Source: Bacillota bacterium
GTDB taxonomy: Bacteria > Bacillota > Sulfobacillia > JAUYEG01
Direction of reading: 5' to 3'
NCBI GenBank assembly: GCA_030691505.1
Contig: JAUYEG010000083.1
Span: 31,192-95,191, forward strand
Length of the DNA stretch: 64,000 nt
Shown here: positions 23,609 to 32,217 of the stretch, one piece after another
Layout of the letters: each line of letters begins with the position of its first letter
Position numbering within the stretch: the first letter of the stretch is position 1
Program-made: the position numbers and the translations under genes
The notes under the pieces: model-generated
The model's input: the letters and a program-made list of their open reading frames with translations, nothing else
The model's database searches: none
What the model was told of the DNA's origin: nothing

Positions 23609-25098
23609 CCGTGACCGCCCGCGGCCCCGGGGCGGCGGCGCCCGCGGGCTGGGTACTCAGGAGCCCCATCAGCCGGTGGTCGAGTCTGCGGACCAAGGTC
23701 ACGGGCATCATTCTCGCTTTGGTCGTGTTGCTTGGCCTGGCTATCGTTCTGCAGACCAGGTATATCATGATCCCCGCGCTTGAGCACCAGCTCCAGCAGC
23801 GGGCCATCTCGATTGCCCGGGATATGGCGGCACGAAGCGCCGACATGGTCCTCACAAACGATCTTTTTGCGCTGCACCAGTTGGCAATGGAGACCAGCGG
23901 GCTCAACGACGATGTCCGCTACGCTTTCATCGTGGACCGGTCGGGAGCTTTGCTGGTGCACAGCTTCACCGAAGGGTTCCCGGCGGCGCTGCTTCTTGCC
24001 AATGAGGTTTCCGGCGAGGAGCGCCAGAGCTTGCGCGTTTTCAGAACCGAAGAAGGGACGATCCGCGACGTCGCCGTGCCGATTGCCGGAGGGATAGCCG
24101 GCACGGCGCGCATCGGCATGGGCGAGCATCGCCTGCGGCAAACGGTTGCCGGCCTCGTCCAGCGGGAGTTGGCGTTTACCGCCCTGACATCGCTCCTCGG
24201 TCTGGCGATAGGTTTCTACTATCTAAATGCGGTCCTCGTGCGTCCGCTCGGCGGTCTGGTTCAGTCGACCGCGGCGGTTGCGGGGGGCGACCTCAGCCGG
24301 AACGTTCGGGTGGGCACGCACGACGAGATCGGGGAACTGGCCCAGGCGTTTAACCAGATGACCGAGCAGCTTGAGCGGTCGCGGCGCGAGCTCAAGGCCA
24401 AGGAAGACCTGCGGCTGCAGCTTCTAAACCGCGTGATCACGGCCCAGGAGGACGAGCGCCGCCGGATCGCGCGCGAGCTTCACGACGAGACCGGCCAGTA
24501 CCTCACTTCGCTGATGCTGGGGCTCAAGGCGGTTGAGGAGGCTCGCGACATGGACACGGCGCGCCGGACCTCCGCCGCGCTGCGGGAAATGACCGAGGAG
24601 GCCCTCGATGTCGTGCGCGACCTGTCGCTTGAGCTTCGTCCCGGCCTCCTCGACGATCTGGGATTGGTGCCGGCGCTCCAGCGGCACACGGCTGAATACC
24701 AGCAACGCGCCGGGATCGAGGTCGATCTCTGTACCACCGGAATGGATGACGGCATGGATGGCACGCAAAGACTGCCTGGTGTGGTGGAACTCACGCTCTA
24801 CCGGATCGTGCAGGAAGCGCTGACAAACGTGGCCCGGCATTCCGGTGCGCGCAAGGCTGCCGTCTGCATCAGCCGCAGCCGGGATTCGGTAAGCGCGACA
24901 GTCGAAGACGACGGGCGGGGATTCGACGTGGGTGAACTGGCAGGGTCGGAGTCCAGACGCGGGCGGCTCGGGCTGTTCGGGATGCAGGAGCGGGCGTCGC
25001 TTGTCGGTGGGCGGCTTGCTATCGAATCGGCTCCGGGTTCCGGAACCACGGTATACGTCCGGCTGCCCCTGGCAGCCGCGCGAGGTGATGTGTCGTGA
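23605..25098 (+). CDS. NarL-type sensor histidine kinase (HAMP, HisKA_3, HATPase)
   Basis: 497 residues. Transmembrane helix near 30-50, an extracytoplasmic region ~50-185, a second helix near 190-210 and HAMP ~213-265 (DEIGELAQAFNQMTEQLERS). The HisKA_3 phospho-acceptor is ERRRIARELHDETGQYL with His in ELHDE. The ATP-binding domain has EALTNVARHSGARKA (N box), VEDDGRGFDV (G1) and GLFGMQERA. The start overlaps the binding-protein stop (ATGA), so sensor and binding protein are made together. The extracytoplasmic domain probably contacts the PhnD-like protein. It is followed by its response regulator with another four-base overlap. Confidence 0.93.
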   Translation: MTVTARGPGAAAPAGWVLRSPISRWSSLRTKVTGIILALVVLLGLAIVLQTRYIMIPALEHQLQQRAISIARDMAARSADMVLTNDLFALHQLAMETSGLNDDVRYAFIVDRSGALLVHSFTEGFPAALLLANEVSGEERQSLRVFRTEEGTIRDVAVPIAGGIAGTARIGMGEHRLRQTVAGLVQRELAFTALTSLLGLAIGFYYLNAVLVRPLGGLVQSTAAVAGGDLSRNVRVGTHDEIGELAQAFNQMTEQLERSRRELKAKEDLRLQLLNRVITAQEDERRRIARELHDETGQYLTSLMLGLKAVEEARDMDTARRTSAALREMTEEALDVVRDLSLELRPGLLDDLGLVPALQRHTAEYQQRAGIEVDLCTTGMDDGMDGTQRLPGVVELTLYRIVQEALTNVARHSGARKAAVCISRSRDSVSATVEDDGRGFDVGELAGSESRRGRLGLFGMQERASLVGGRLAIESAPGSGTTVYVRLPLAAARGDVS

Positions 25099-25799
25099 GC
25101 GATACGCGCACGGGCACGATCAGGCTTGTGCTCGTCGACGACCATGAGGTGCTTCGGTCCGGGCTCAGAATGCTCCTGGAGGCGCAGCCGGACATGGTCG
25201 TGGTGGGCGAGGCGGGCGACGGCGTTGAAGCGGAGCGCATCTGCCGCGAGCTGATGCCGGACGTTGTGTTGATGGATATCGCCATGCCCGGAAGGGACGG
25301 CATCGAGACAACGAAGAGGCTAACTGAGCGGCTGCCCGGGGTGCGAGTTCTGGCGCTCACCATGCACGACGACAAGGAGTACCTCAAACAGGTCCTCGCC
25401 GCCGGCGGGGCGGGGTACGTCGTCAAGAGGGCGGCTGCCGACGAGGTCGTGGCCGCTGTGCGGACTGTGGTCAAGGGTGACGTCCCGCTGCATCCTTCGA
25501 TGACGCGGGCGCTTGTCGACGAGCTTCTCGGCGCGGACGCCAAGGGGCGCGCTCAAGTCGGAGCGGACGTGTACCCCGCGGCCCGGCCGATCCTCAGCGA
25601 GCGCGAAACAGAGGTGCTGAAGCTGGCCGCGCTGGGGCATTCCAACCAGGAGGTCGCCGACGCGCTCTGCATCAGCATTAAAACAGTTGAGACGCATAAG
25701 GCCAGGATCATGGGCAAGCTCGGCACGCGGCAGCGCTCTGAACTCGTCCGCTACGCCATCGACCACGGCTTTCTCAAGGACGTGCAATCCCCGGGCTAG
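25095..25799 (+). CDS. NarL/LuxR family response regulator
   Basis: 234 residues. Receiver domain: VLVDDHEVLRSGLRMLLEAQ, phospho-Asp in VVLMDIAMPGRDG, Thr in ALTMHDD, Lys in YVVKRAA. C-terminal LuxR helix-turn-helix: LSERETEVLKLAALGHSNQE and SIKTVETHKARIMGKLGTR. The linker between the domains is longer than usual. GTG at 25095 overlaps the kinase stop. Its target is unknown; the large palindrome 37 bases downstream could be its terminator or a binding site. Confidence 0.93.
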   Translation: MSDTRTGTIRLVLVDDHEVLRSGLRMLLEAQPDMVVVGEAGDGVEAERICRELMPDVVLMDIAMPGRDGIETTKRLTERLPGVRVLALTMHDDKEYLKQVLAAGGAGYVVKRAAADEVVAAVRTVVKGDVPLHPSMTRALVDELLGADAKGRAQVGADVYPAARPILSERETEVLKLAALGHSNQEVADALCISIKTVETHKARIMGKLGTRQRSELVRYAIDHGFLKDVQSPG

Positions 25800-25835
25800 G
25801 CGAGCTCGGGCAAGGACATGCGGCGCCAGCAAAAG

Positions 25836-25875
25836 CTGACGGGACGTCCCGCAGGAGTTCGGGACGTCCCGTCAG
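25836..25875. terminator. perfect 16-base inverted repeat between convergent genes
   Basis: CTGACGGGACGTCCCG at 25836-25851 and its exact reverse complement at 25860-25875, with an 8-base loop. Each arm contains the 10-base palindrome GGGACGTCCC, so the site is also a pair of palindromes spaced 19 bases apart. It sits between the response regulator and the minus-strand DoxX gene. Read on the minus strand it is followed by CTTTTG, which fits a terminator for DoxX; no T-run follows on the plus strand. A regulator-binding site is an alternative. Confidence 0.6.
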
Positions 25876-25945
25876 ACACCGCCAATGGCCCCGTTCGGCG
25901 CCCTGGTGTGCTTGCACTTACCGCGGCCGCGGCCGCTGGCCGCTA

Positions 25946-26518
25946 CTACTGCATCTGCGAGCCGCCCGCCTCGGTGAGGCTGGTCTGCGGCTGCGGTGCC
26001 GGCGATCCGCGGACCGTGGCCGGTCGGAGGGATAACTTTGGCATCATCTTGCGGACCCTTGGCATAAGGAAGGTGTCGAGCCCGTAGTACCCGGACAGAT
26101 TGGTGCCGGCGTAGACCAGCAAGAGAGCGAGCGTGTACATGACCGGGTTGGTGCTGGCGCTGCCGGCGAGCATGAAGTTGAGGTTCATGAGCCCGCCCAT
26201 GAACGCAGCGAGCAGGGTAAACGAACCAAGAATCAGACCTGCCCCGACCAGTATCTCGCCGATTACGATGAAAGGCGAAAACCAGGTGTGGTGATTGCCG
26301 TTGACCAGGGTCTCAATGAACTTCTGGTACCAGCTGTATTTGATCGCAGCCGGCGTACCGGGCACCATTCCGGCGGCCCGCATCCAGAACCCCCGGATGG
26401 CTGTGCCGGTCTGCATCCAGGCCGGGTTGCTCAGCTTGCCGAGTCCCGAGTGAAGCCACTGGTAGCCGAGCCAGATCCTTGCTGCCGCCAGGCTCACCCT
26501 TGTTAGCTGCAGCCTCAT
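25946..26518 (-). CDS. DoxX family membrane protein
   Basis: 190 residues with about four hydrophobic segments. It starts LTRVSLAAARIWLGYQWLHS and contains the DoxX-type glycine/Phe-rich helices (FIVIGEILVGAGLILGSFTL, FMGGLMNLNFMLAGS, MYTLALLLVYAGTNLSGYYG). The C-terminal ~35 residues are polar. The ATG follows GGAGGG on the minus strand. Family members include the DoxD subunit of thiosulfate:quinone oxidoreductase, but most are of unknown function. It shares strand with the chromate transporter genes upstream but is separated from them by 272 bases, so joint transcription is uncertain. Confidence 0.82.
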   Translation of the reverse strand: MRLQLTRVSLAAARIWLGYQWLHSGLGKLSNPAWMQTGTAIRGFWMRAAGMVPGTPAAIKYSWYQKFIETLVNGNHHTWFSPFIVIGEILVGAGLILGSFTLLAAFMGGLMNLNFMLAGSASTNPVMYTLALLLVYAGTNLSGYYGLDTFLMPRVRKMMPKLSLRPATVRGSPAPQPQTSLTEAGGSQMQ

Positions 26519-26739
26519 GTGTGTATTCCCTCCAGGTGGTTCGTGTTCGGATTATCACAATCCGTTTGAAGCGTAGCTGCCCATGCGCCCGCCCGCGGGC
26601 CAGCGTACTTTGCATCAAATGTACACAGCGCCGCGACGGCTGCCCATCCGTGCGAACCCTGAACTTGGCGTCCCGCGCATCAGGGAAAAACCCGACAGCA
26701 AGCCATGCGGCACGCCAGGCGCCGCAACAGGACGGCGAT

Positions 26740-26792
26740 GGCCTTGGGAGCGGCCTTGGAGCAGCCTTTGAAACGGCCTCGAAAACGGCCTT
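26740..26792. repeat. short degenerate tandem repeat (GGCCTT-type units)
   Basis: About five units of 10-13 bases built on (C)GGCCTT/GGCCTC occur in a row just beyond the 3' end of the chromate transporter gene (minus strand). The copies are imperfect. The rest of the 26519-26790 gap shows no gene or clear terminator. Possibly slippage-derived sequence; no function is evident. Confidence 0.4.
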
Positions 26793-27312
26793 AGAAGAGG
26801 AGGAGTCCCAGCCCCGCGGCCCCTGCGATAACCCAGAGCGGGTGGACTCTCCGGTAGAGGGCCACGGCTGCCAGCGCCGCGATAGCTGCCGAGCGGATGT
26901 CCAGGTCCACCGCCCGGAAGATCGTGAGTGTGGCCGCGCCCAGCATTGCGCAGGCAACGGGGCGTAGTCCGCGTAGCGCGGCGATGACCTGGGGGATCTG
27001 CCCGCACCTGCCCAGCGCCAAGGCGAGCGAGCCGGACACCAGGGCCGGGACCGCAAGCACGGCGAGCGTCGCGGCAGCTCCGCCGGCCACTCCCGCCAGC
27101 CGGTGCCCAACGAATGTCGCTGTGTTGACGGCAACAGGTCCCGGCGTCATTTCCGCAACCGCGATGATCTCGCCGAACATCTCGGTCGTAAGCCAGCCGC
27201 GGCCGGCGATCAGCTCCCTTTCAACCAGGGGGATCATCGCGTAGCCGCCGCCAAAGCTGACCAGGCCGACCAGCAGAAATGCGAAAGCCAACTCGCCCAG
27301 GACTCCGCTCAT
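26791..27312 (-). CDS. chrA: chromate transporter, second half-subunit (CHR family)
   Basis: 173 residues, a single CHR domain. It has VGLVSFGGGYAMIPLVEREL, the signature of the family, then EIIAVAEMTPGPVAVNTATF and several hydrophobic helices through to the C-terminus. ATG at 27312 overlaps the stop of the preceding half-subunit gene (ATGA), so the two halves are translated together and probably form a heterodimer. Bacillota commonly encode the short two-gene form. Transport of chromate is the family label; in anaerobes the physiological anion is often unknown. Confidence 0.9.
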   Translation of the reverse strand: MSGVLGELAFAFLLVGLVSFGGGYAMIPLVERELIAGRGWLTTEMFGEIIAVAEMTPGPVAVNTATFVGHRLAGVAGGAAATLAVLAVPALVSGSLALALGRCGQIPQVIAALRGLRPVACAMLGAATLTIFRAVDLDIRSAAIAALAAVALYRRVHPLWVIAGAAGLGLLLF

Positions 27313-27890
27313 TGCCTCTCCGCCTCCCCGGACCCTTCCGGCCCACTGCTCGTGGGCTGGAGCCGCAGCCGGACGACAGAGGCCGCGGCCGCCGCCAGCA
27401 CAACCGCCAGCGGGTGCACTCGGAAGAGCAGCAGCGCCACCGAGGCGGCGGCAAACGCGGCCCAGGCGTAGCGGTCCGTGAGCGCGGCCCGGCCAAGACG
27501 CACCGCGGCAAAGGCGATCAGCACGACCACCGCCGGGCGGACCCCCGCAAAGGCTTGCGCGGCCCACGTTTGCCCGCGCCATGCGGCGTAGTTTGCAGCA
27601 ATGAACGTGATGACCACGAATGCGGGCACCGCGACGCCCAGCAGGCTCAGCGCCGCCCCGGCCCACCCGGCGAGCCGGTAGCCCAACAGCACGGCGATGT
27701 TGCCGGCAATCGGGCCGGGGGCGCATTGGGCCAGCGCGAGCGTTTCGACAAACGCCTCGTCGTCAAGGAAGTGGCGCTCAGCAACCAGTTCTTGCCGCAT
27801 AAGAGGAATCATTGCCATGCCGCCGCCGAAGGTAAACGCTCCGATGCGTAGAAAAAGCCGCAGCAAATCGAGCGGTCTTGGCCGGTCCAA
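27309..27890 (-). CDS. chrA: chromate transporter, first half-subunit (CHR family)
   Basis: 193 residues. Domain begins LRLFLRIGAFTFGGGMAMIP, then LALAQCAPGPIAGNIAVLLG and four to five more hydrophobic helices. I chose TTG at 27890 because GAGGTGA lies 7 bases upstream on the minus strand and it gives a compact N-terminus (MDRPRPLDLLRL); a TTG at 27929 and an ATG at 27911 are in-frame alternatives without ribosome sites. Forms a pair with the next gene. The C-terminal tail is Ser/Gly/Glu-rich. Confidence 0.87.
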   Translation of the reverse strand: MDRPRPLDLLRLFLRIGAFTFGGGMAMIPLMRQELVAERHFLDDEAFVETLALAQCAPGPIAGNIAVLLGYRLAGWAGAALSLLGVAVPAFVVITFIAANYAAWRGQTWAAQAFAGVRPAVVVLIAFAAVRLGRAALTDRYAWAAFAAASVALLLFRVHPLAVVLAAAAASVVRLRLQPTSSGPEGSGEAERQ

Positions 27891-28286
27891 GTTGCATTCA
27901 CCTCGCGTCATGCGGATATCGTGCCTCAATGCAACTTGCTCCCGTTTCTCTGGCGCAAAGCGCGAAGCCTCCCGGCAGGCGTTTTATTGTCTTCCAATTT
28001 CCAATGAATCGTGTCCGGGGAGGAATAGGATTTTCAGCAACGAAGTGCAGTCTGTTGAGCAGGGCTTTGCGTTGAGGGAGTTGTCAAGCTACTCAGAAAA
28101 GGGTTAGGATGGCCTGAGCCCACGGGGCGGGCGGCCGCACAACAACGGACGCAGCCAACGCGACACCAAGCCCTGCCTTCTGCCCCTCTGCCCCGGGCGG
28201 CACGCCGTTTTGCCGCTGGTAACGGCCACAACCCCAGATAAGGTGGACCTTTGTTTTGCCTATCTACCCGCGAAGAGGGGATGCCG
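27891..28286. other. 396-base intergenic region between divergent chrA and hdrC
   Basis: No convincing gene. It must hold promoters for both directions. On the plus strand TTGTCA (28081-28086) and TAGGAT (28105-28110), spacer 18, are a plausible promoter for hdrC about 175 bases before its start codon. The resulting leader is C-rich. I see no Rex-type TTGTGAA...TTCACAA site and no riboswitch that I recognise. Confidence 0.5.
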
Positions 28287-28865
28287 ATGAAAGCCTTGGT
28301 TCTTCCGGCCTCCGGCGCGCCCGGGTTTGCCGCCGAGGTCAGCCGCCTGGCCGGCACCGACGTTCAGGCCTGCTACGCCTGTGGGAAGTGTTCGGCCGGA
28401 TGTCCGGTGTCCGCATCCATGGATTACCAGCCGCACCAGATCATCAGGCTGGTGCAGCTGGACCAGAAAGACGAGGTGCTCTCCGCCTCGGCTTTCTGGC
28501 TTTGCGCCTCATGCGTTACCTGCTCGGTCCGCTGCCCGCGTGAGGTCAAGCTCGCACAGGTCATGGACGCCCTTCGGGAGATATCCCGGAGGAGCGGGGT
28601 CGCGGCCGGACAGCCGCGGATCGCCGCGTTCTACGGCTCGTTTCTAGACCTGGTCCGCTCGGGCGGACGCCTTCATGAGCTCGGAATGACGGCGATGTAC
28701 AAGCTGCGCAGCCGCGACCTCTTCGGAGACATCGACCTGGGCGTCAAGCTGATGCTGCGCGGCAAGCTCAAGCTCATCCCGGGACGGATCAAGGGCCGCC
28801 ATCACGTTGCCGGCATCTTCCGCCGGGTGCGGGAGCATGAGGCGGGGGAGGGGGGTAAGAGGTGA
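28287..28865 (+). CDS. hdrC: heterodisulfide reductase-like subunit C
   Basis: 192-residue ferredoxin-like subunit with two [4Fe-4S] motifs: CYACGKCSAGCPV near residue 30 and CASCVTCSVRCPREV near 75. The rest is helical and basic at the C-terminus. HdrC passes electrons between the flavin subunit HdrA and the catalytic subunit HdrB. ATG at 28287 is 6 bases after GAGGGG; ATG at 28281 is too close to it. First gene of a seven-gene same-strand run (hdrCBA-flxDCBA) with overlapping or near-overlapping ends, overlapping hdrB by four bases. Confidence 0.93.
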   Translation: MKALVLPASGAPGFAAEVSRLAGTDVQACYACGKCSAGCPVSASMDYQPHQIIRLVQLDQKDEVLSASAFWLCASCVTCSVRCPREVKLAQVMDALREISRRSGVAAGQPRIAAFYGSFLDLVRSGGRLHELGMTAMYKLRSRDLFGDIDLGVKLMLRGKLKLIPGRIKGRHHVAGIFRRVREHEAGEGGKR

Positions 28866-29782
28866 GAGTCTACAGCTATTACCCCGGCTGCTCGCTCGAA
28901 GGCACGGCCAAGGAGTATGACTACTCCCTGCGCGCCCTCGCCCCGCTGCTCGGGATGCAACTGGTGGAAATCCACGATTGGAGCTGCTGCGGGTCGTCGG
29001 CCGCGCATGCCACGAGCCATCGCCTGGCGCTGGCGCTTGCGGCGCGCAACCTCAACCTGGCGGCCGACATGCCCGGCGGGGCCAGGGATATCCTCGTCCC
29101 CTGCGCCATGTGCTACAACCGGCTAAAGGTCACGTCCGCCGAGCTTGCCGCCGACAGCGGCCTGCGGTCCGCCGTGGAATCCGATCTGGGCGACAAGTGG
29201 CGCGGAGCGGCCATCACCGCCAAAGCGCTTCCGGAGGTGCTGCTGGGCGATATCGGAGTTGACGCTGTCGCCCAGGCTGTGGTTCAGCCCCTGGAGGGGC
29301 TGCGCGTGGCCTCCTACTACGGATGCCTCCTGGTCAGGCCGCCCGAATACACGGGCTTTGACGATCCCGAGAGCCCCAAGTCGATGGATGAGCTGGTGAG
29401 GGCCACCGGCGCGACGCCGGTCGACTGGCCGCACAAGGTCGAGTGCTGCGGCGGGGGCCTGAGCATCACAAACCGCGAACTCGTGGCCGGGCTCGTGGCC
29501 GACATTCTCGGGGCCGCCCGGGATGCGGGCGCCGACGTGATCGTCACAGCCTGTCCGATGTGCCAAGCAAACCTTGACACGCGTCAGGGGCTCGCCGGCA
29601 AGACGCGGGGCACCGATTTCGGCCTGCCGGTGCTGTACATCACGCAGCTGTTGGGGCTGGCCTGCGGGCTTTCCGCGGCAAGCCTTTCGTTCCAGTCGCA
29701 TCTGGTCTCCGTGGCCCCCTTGCTGGAAAAGGTGCGGCAGCTTGGCCGCGCCCGGCAGGCCGCGGGCGGGGAGGGCTGTTAG
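28862..29782 (+). CDS. hdrB: heterodisulfide reductase-like subunit B (two CCG domains)
   Basis: 306 residues. Two cysteine-rich CCG domains: YPGCSLEGT, SCCGSSAAHA, VPCAMCYNRL in the N-terminal half; YYGCLLVRP, ECCGGGLS, TACPMCQANL in the C-terminal half. In methanogens each CCG domain binds a noncubane [4Fe-4S] cluster that reduces the CoM-S-S-CoB disulfide. In bacteria the disulfide is different and not established (a small thiol or a protein such as DsrC). GTG at 28862 overlaps hdrC. All ten conserved Cys positions I can see are intact, so the subunit should be active. Confidence 0.94.
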   Translation: MRVYSYYPGCSLEGTAKEYDYSLRALAPLLGMQLVEIHDWSCCGSSAAHATSHRLALALAARNLNLAADMPGGARDILVPCAMCYNRLKVTSAELAADSGLRSAVESDLGDKWRGAAITAKALPEVLLGDIGVDAVAQAVVQPLEGLRVASYYGCLLVRPPEYTGFDDPESPKSMDELVRATGATPVDWPHKVECCGGGLSITNRELVAGLVADILGAARDAGADVIVTACPMCQANLDTRQGLAGKTRGTDFGLPVLYITQLLGLACGLSAASLSFQSHLVSVAPLLEKVRQLGRARQAAGGEGC

Positions 29783-31762
29783 TTGCCACGTATCGGCGTT
29801 TTCGTCTGTTGGTGCGGTTCCAATATCGCTGCCACCGTGGACATCGGCCAGGTAACCGAAGCGGCCGCCGAGATGCCGCATGTGGTCTGTGTGGAGGACA
29901 ACAAGTATACCTGTTCCGAACCGGGGCAGGCCAGCATCAGGCAGGCTATCGCCCAACACGGCCTGGACCGCGTGGTGGTAGCCGCATGTTCGCCGCGGAT
30001 GCACGAGAACACTTTCCGCAAAACGATCTCCGCCGCCGGGCTCAACCCGTACCTGCTTGAGATCGCCAACATACGCGAGCAGTGTTCCTGGGTGCACGCC
30101 GACCGCGTCGCCGCAACCGCTAAGGCAATAGATCTGGTCCGCATGGCTGTGGCCAAGGTGGCCCAGCACAGCGCGTTGACCAGCTCCACCAGTCCCGTGA
30201 CGCGCCGGGCGATGGTCATCGGTGGCGGCATTGCGGGGATCCAGGCCGCGCTCGATATCGCGGACGCCGGGCACGAGGTCGTTGTGGTCGAGCGGTCGCC
30301 GACTCTCGGCGGCCACATGGCCCAGCTTGACAAGACGTTTCCGACTCTTGACTGCTCGGCCTGTATCCTGACGCCCAAGATGGTCGAGGTCGTGCAGCAC
30401 CCCAAGATAACTCTCTACGCCTACAGCGAAGTCGAGAAGGTCGACGGTTACGTCGGCAGTTTCAAGGTCACCGTGCGGCGCAAGGCCCGCTCGGTCGACG
30501 AGAGCAAGTGCACGGGCTGCGGCGCCTGCTGGGAAAAGTGCCCGGTCAAGGTTAAAAGCGAGTTTGATCTTGGACTCGGCACCCGCAAGGCTATCTACGT
30601 TCCCTTCCCACAGGCCGTGCCGGCCAAGGCGACCATCGACCGCGAGCACTGCATCTACTACCTGCGCGGCCGCTGCCGGATCTGCGAGCGCTTCTGCGAG
30701 GCCAAGGCGATTGTCTTTGACCAGCAGGACGAGATCATTAACGTCGAGGTGGGCGCGATCGTCGTCGCCACCGGGTTTCAGCAGTTCGACCAGGCGGCTT
30801 ACGGCGAGTATGGGTACGGGGAATATCCGGATGTCATCACCGGCCTCGAGTTTGAGCGGCTGGTCAATGCCTCCGGACCGACCGAGGGCAAAATCAAGCG
30901 GCCGTCTGACGGCAAGGTCCCTGAGACAGTGGTTTTCATCAAATGCGTCGGGTCGCGCGACGAGCACAAGGGCGTGCCCTATTGCTCGCGCACCTGCTGT
31001 ATGTACACCGCCAAGCACGCCATCCTGACCAGGGAGAAGATCCACGGTTCGAAGGTGTTTATCTTCTACATGGACGTCCGCACGCCCGGCAAGGGGTACG
31101 AGGAGTTTTACCGCCGGGCAAGCGAGGAAGACGGCGCCCGCTACTTGCGCGGGCGTGTCTCGCGGGTATACCCCAAGGGCGGCAAGATGGTCGTTTTAGG
31201 CGAGGATACGCTCCTCGGCCGTAAGGTCATCGTTGAGGCTGACCTCGTCGTTTTGGCCTCGGGCATGATCGCCCAGCCGGACGCCCAGGAGATGGCCCGT
31301 AAGCTAGGCGTTTCTTATGATCAACACGGCTTCCTGACTGAGGCCCACCCGAAACTGCGCCCGGTCGAAACCAACACCGCCGGGATCTTCCTCGCGGGCG
31401 CCTGTCAGGGGCCCAAGGATATTCCTGACACGGTTGCGCAGGCCTGTGCGGCTGCGTCCAAGGCCGCGGCGCTGCTTAATCGCGAAGCCCTGGAAGCCGA
31501 GGCGATGATCGCCTGCGTTGACGAAGCCAGGTGTTCCGGCTGTCTGTGGTGCGAACCGGTTTGTCCGTACAAGGCCATTTCGGCCAAGACGATAAGCGAA
31601 CGGGTCGGCCGCCGCACGCTCACCCGGAGCGTGGCCGAGGTCAACCCGAGCCTGTGTCACGGGTGCGGGGCCTGCACGGTGGCGTGCCGGGACAGCGCGC
31701 TCAACCTTCTGGGCTTCACCAACCAGCAAATCCTGGCGGAGGTGGAGGCCGTATGTCCGTAG
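29783..31762 (+). CDS. hdrA: heterodisulfide reductase-like subunit A (FAD, iron-sulfur)
   Basis: 659 residues. N-terminal RIGVFVCWCGSNIA typical of HdrA. FAD-binding motif VIGGGIAGIQAALDIADAG near residue 145, followed by LGGHMAQLDKTFPTLDCSAC. Iron-sulfur motifs: CTGCGACWEKCPV (~240), CRICERFCEAKA (~295), and two C-terminal ferredoxin motifs CSGCLWCEPVCPY and CHGCGACTVACRDSAL. HdrA holds the flavin thought to bifurcate electrons. TTG at 29783 follows the hdrB stop directly with GGGGAGGG upstream. It overlaps flxD by ten bases. Confidence 0.95.
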   Translation: MPRIGVFVCWCGSNIAATVDIGQVTEAAAEMPHVVCVEDNKYTCSEPGQASIRQAIAQHGLDRVVVAACSPRMHENTFRKTISAAGLNPYLLEIANIREQCSWVHADRVAATAKAIDLVRMAVAKVAQHSALTSSTSPVTRRAMVIGGGIAGIQAALDIADAGHEVVVVERSPTLGGHMAQLDKTFPTLDCSACILTPKMVEVVQHPKITLYAYSEVEKVDGYVGSFKVTVRRKARSVDESKCTGCGACWEKCPVKVKSEFDLGLGTRKAIYVPFPQAVPAKATIDREHCIYYLRGRCRICERFCEAKAIVFDQQDEIINVEVGAIVVATGFQQFDQAAYGEYGYGEYPDVITGLEFERLVNASGPTEGKIKRPSDGKVPETVVFIKCVGSRDEHKGVPYCSRTCCMYTAKHAILTREKIHGSKVFIFYMDVRTPGKGYEEFYRRASEEDGARYLRGRVSRVYPKGGKMVVLGEDTLLGRKVIVEADLVVLASGMIAQPDAQEMARKLGVSYDQHGFLTEAHPKLRPVETNTAGIFLAGACQGPKDIPDTVAQACAAASKAAALLNREALEAEAMIACVDEARCSGCLWCEPVCPYKAISAKTISERVGRRTLTRSVAEVNPSLCHGCGACTVACRDSALNLLGFTNQQILAEVEAVCP

Positions 31763-32217
31763 CCAAGACCAAGCCCGAGGCGGACGGAGCAAACGCGGCC
31801 GCGGAGTGGCAGCCAAAGATAGTGGCGTTTTGCTGCAATTGGTGCAGCTATGCCGGCGCCGACCTGGCGGGCACCAGCCGGTTGCAGTATCCCCCGACGG
31901 TGCGCATCGTGCGCGTTCCCTGTTCGGGCCGCGTCAACCCGCGTTTTCTGATCCGGGCCCTCCAGCGCGGGGCCGATGGGGTGCTGGTCGCCGGCTGTCA
32001 TCCCGGCGACTGTCACTACAGCACCGGCAACTACTTTGCCCGGCGGCGTTTTCTGCTTGCCCGGCGGTTCATCGAGTACCTTGGCCTGGAACCCGACCGC
32101 CTGTGGGTCAAGTGGATCTCCGGGTCCGAGGGCAACAAATTCGCGGACGTGGTCCGGGAGATGTCAGCGGCTGTGGCAAAACTGGGCCCCAACCGGAAAG
32201 TGAGGGAGGCCCGATGA
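31753..32217 (+). CDS. flxD: MvhD-like [2Fe-2S] subunit (FlxD)
   Basis: 154 residues. The MvhD/FrhD family uses a [2Fe-2S] cluster to connect an electron donor to HdrA. Motifs: FCCNWCSYAGADLAG near residue 27, VPCSGRVNPRFLIRAL, and VAGCHPGDCHYSTGNYFA, then LGLEPDRLWVKWIS. ATG at 31753 lies inside the 3' end of hdrA with GGTGGAGG just before it. It overlaps flxC by four bases (ATGA). Placement between hdrA and the Flx genes is the diagnostic arrangement of the bacterial Flx-Hdr complex. Confidence 0.93.
   Translation: MSVAKTKPEADGANAAAEWQPKIVAFCCNWCSYAGADLAGTSRLQYPPTVRIVRVPCSGRVNPRFLIRALQRGADGVLVAGCHPGDCHYSTGNYFARRRFLLARRFIEYLGLEPDRLWVKWISGSEGNKFADVVREMSAAVAKLGPNRKVREAR

Noticed and set aside
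26740..26792. CRISPR-like array
   Set aside because: Units are only 10-13 bases, imperfect and have no spacers or cas genes.
28111..28286. Rex (NADH-sensing) operator or riboswitch upstream of hdrC
   Set aside because: No TTGTGAA...TTCACAA palindrome and no riboswitch motif that I recognise in the C-rich leader.
29123..31045. Long minus-strand open frame opposite hdrB-hdrA (640 codons)
   Set aside because: Composition-driven shadow of the plus-strand genes; no ribosome site or domain.
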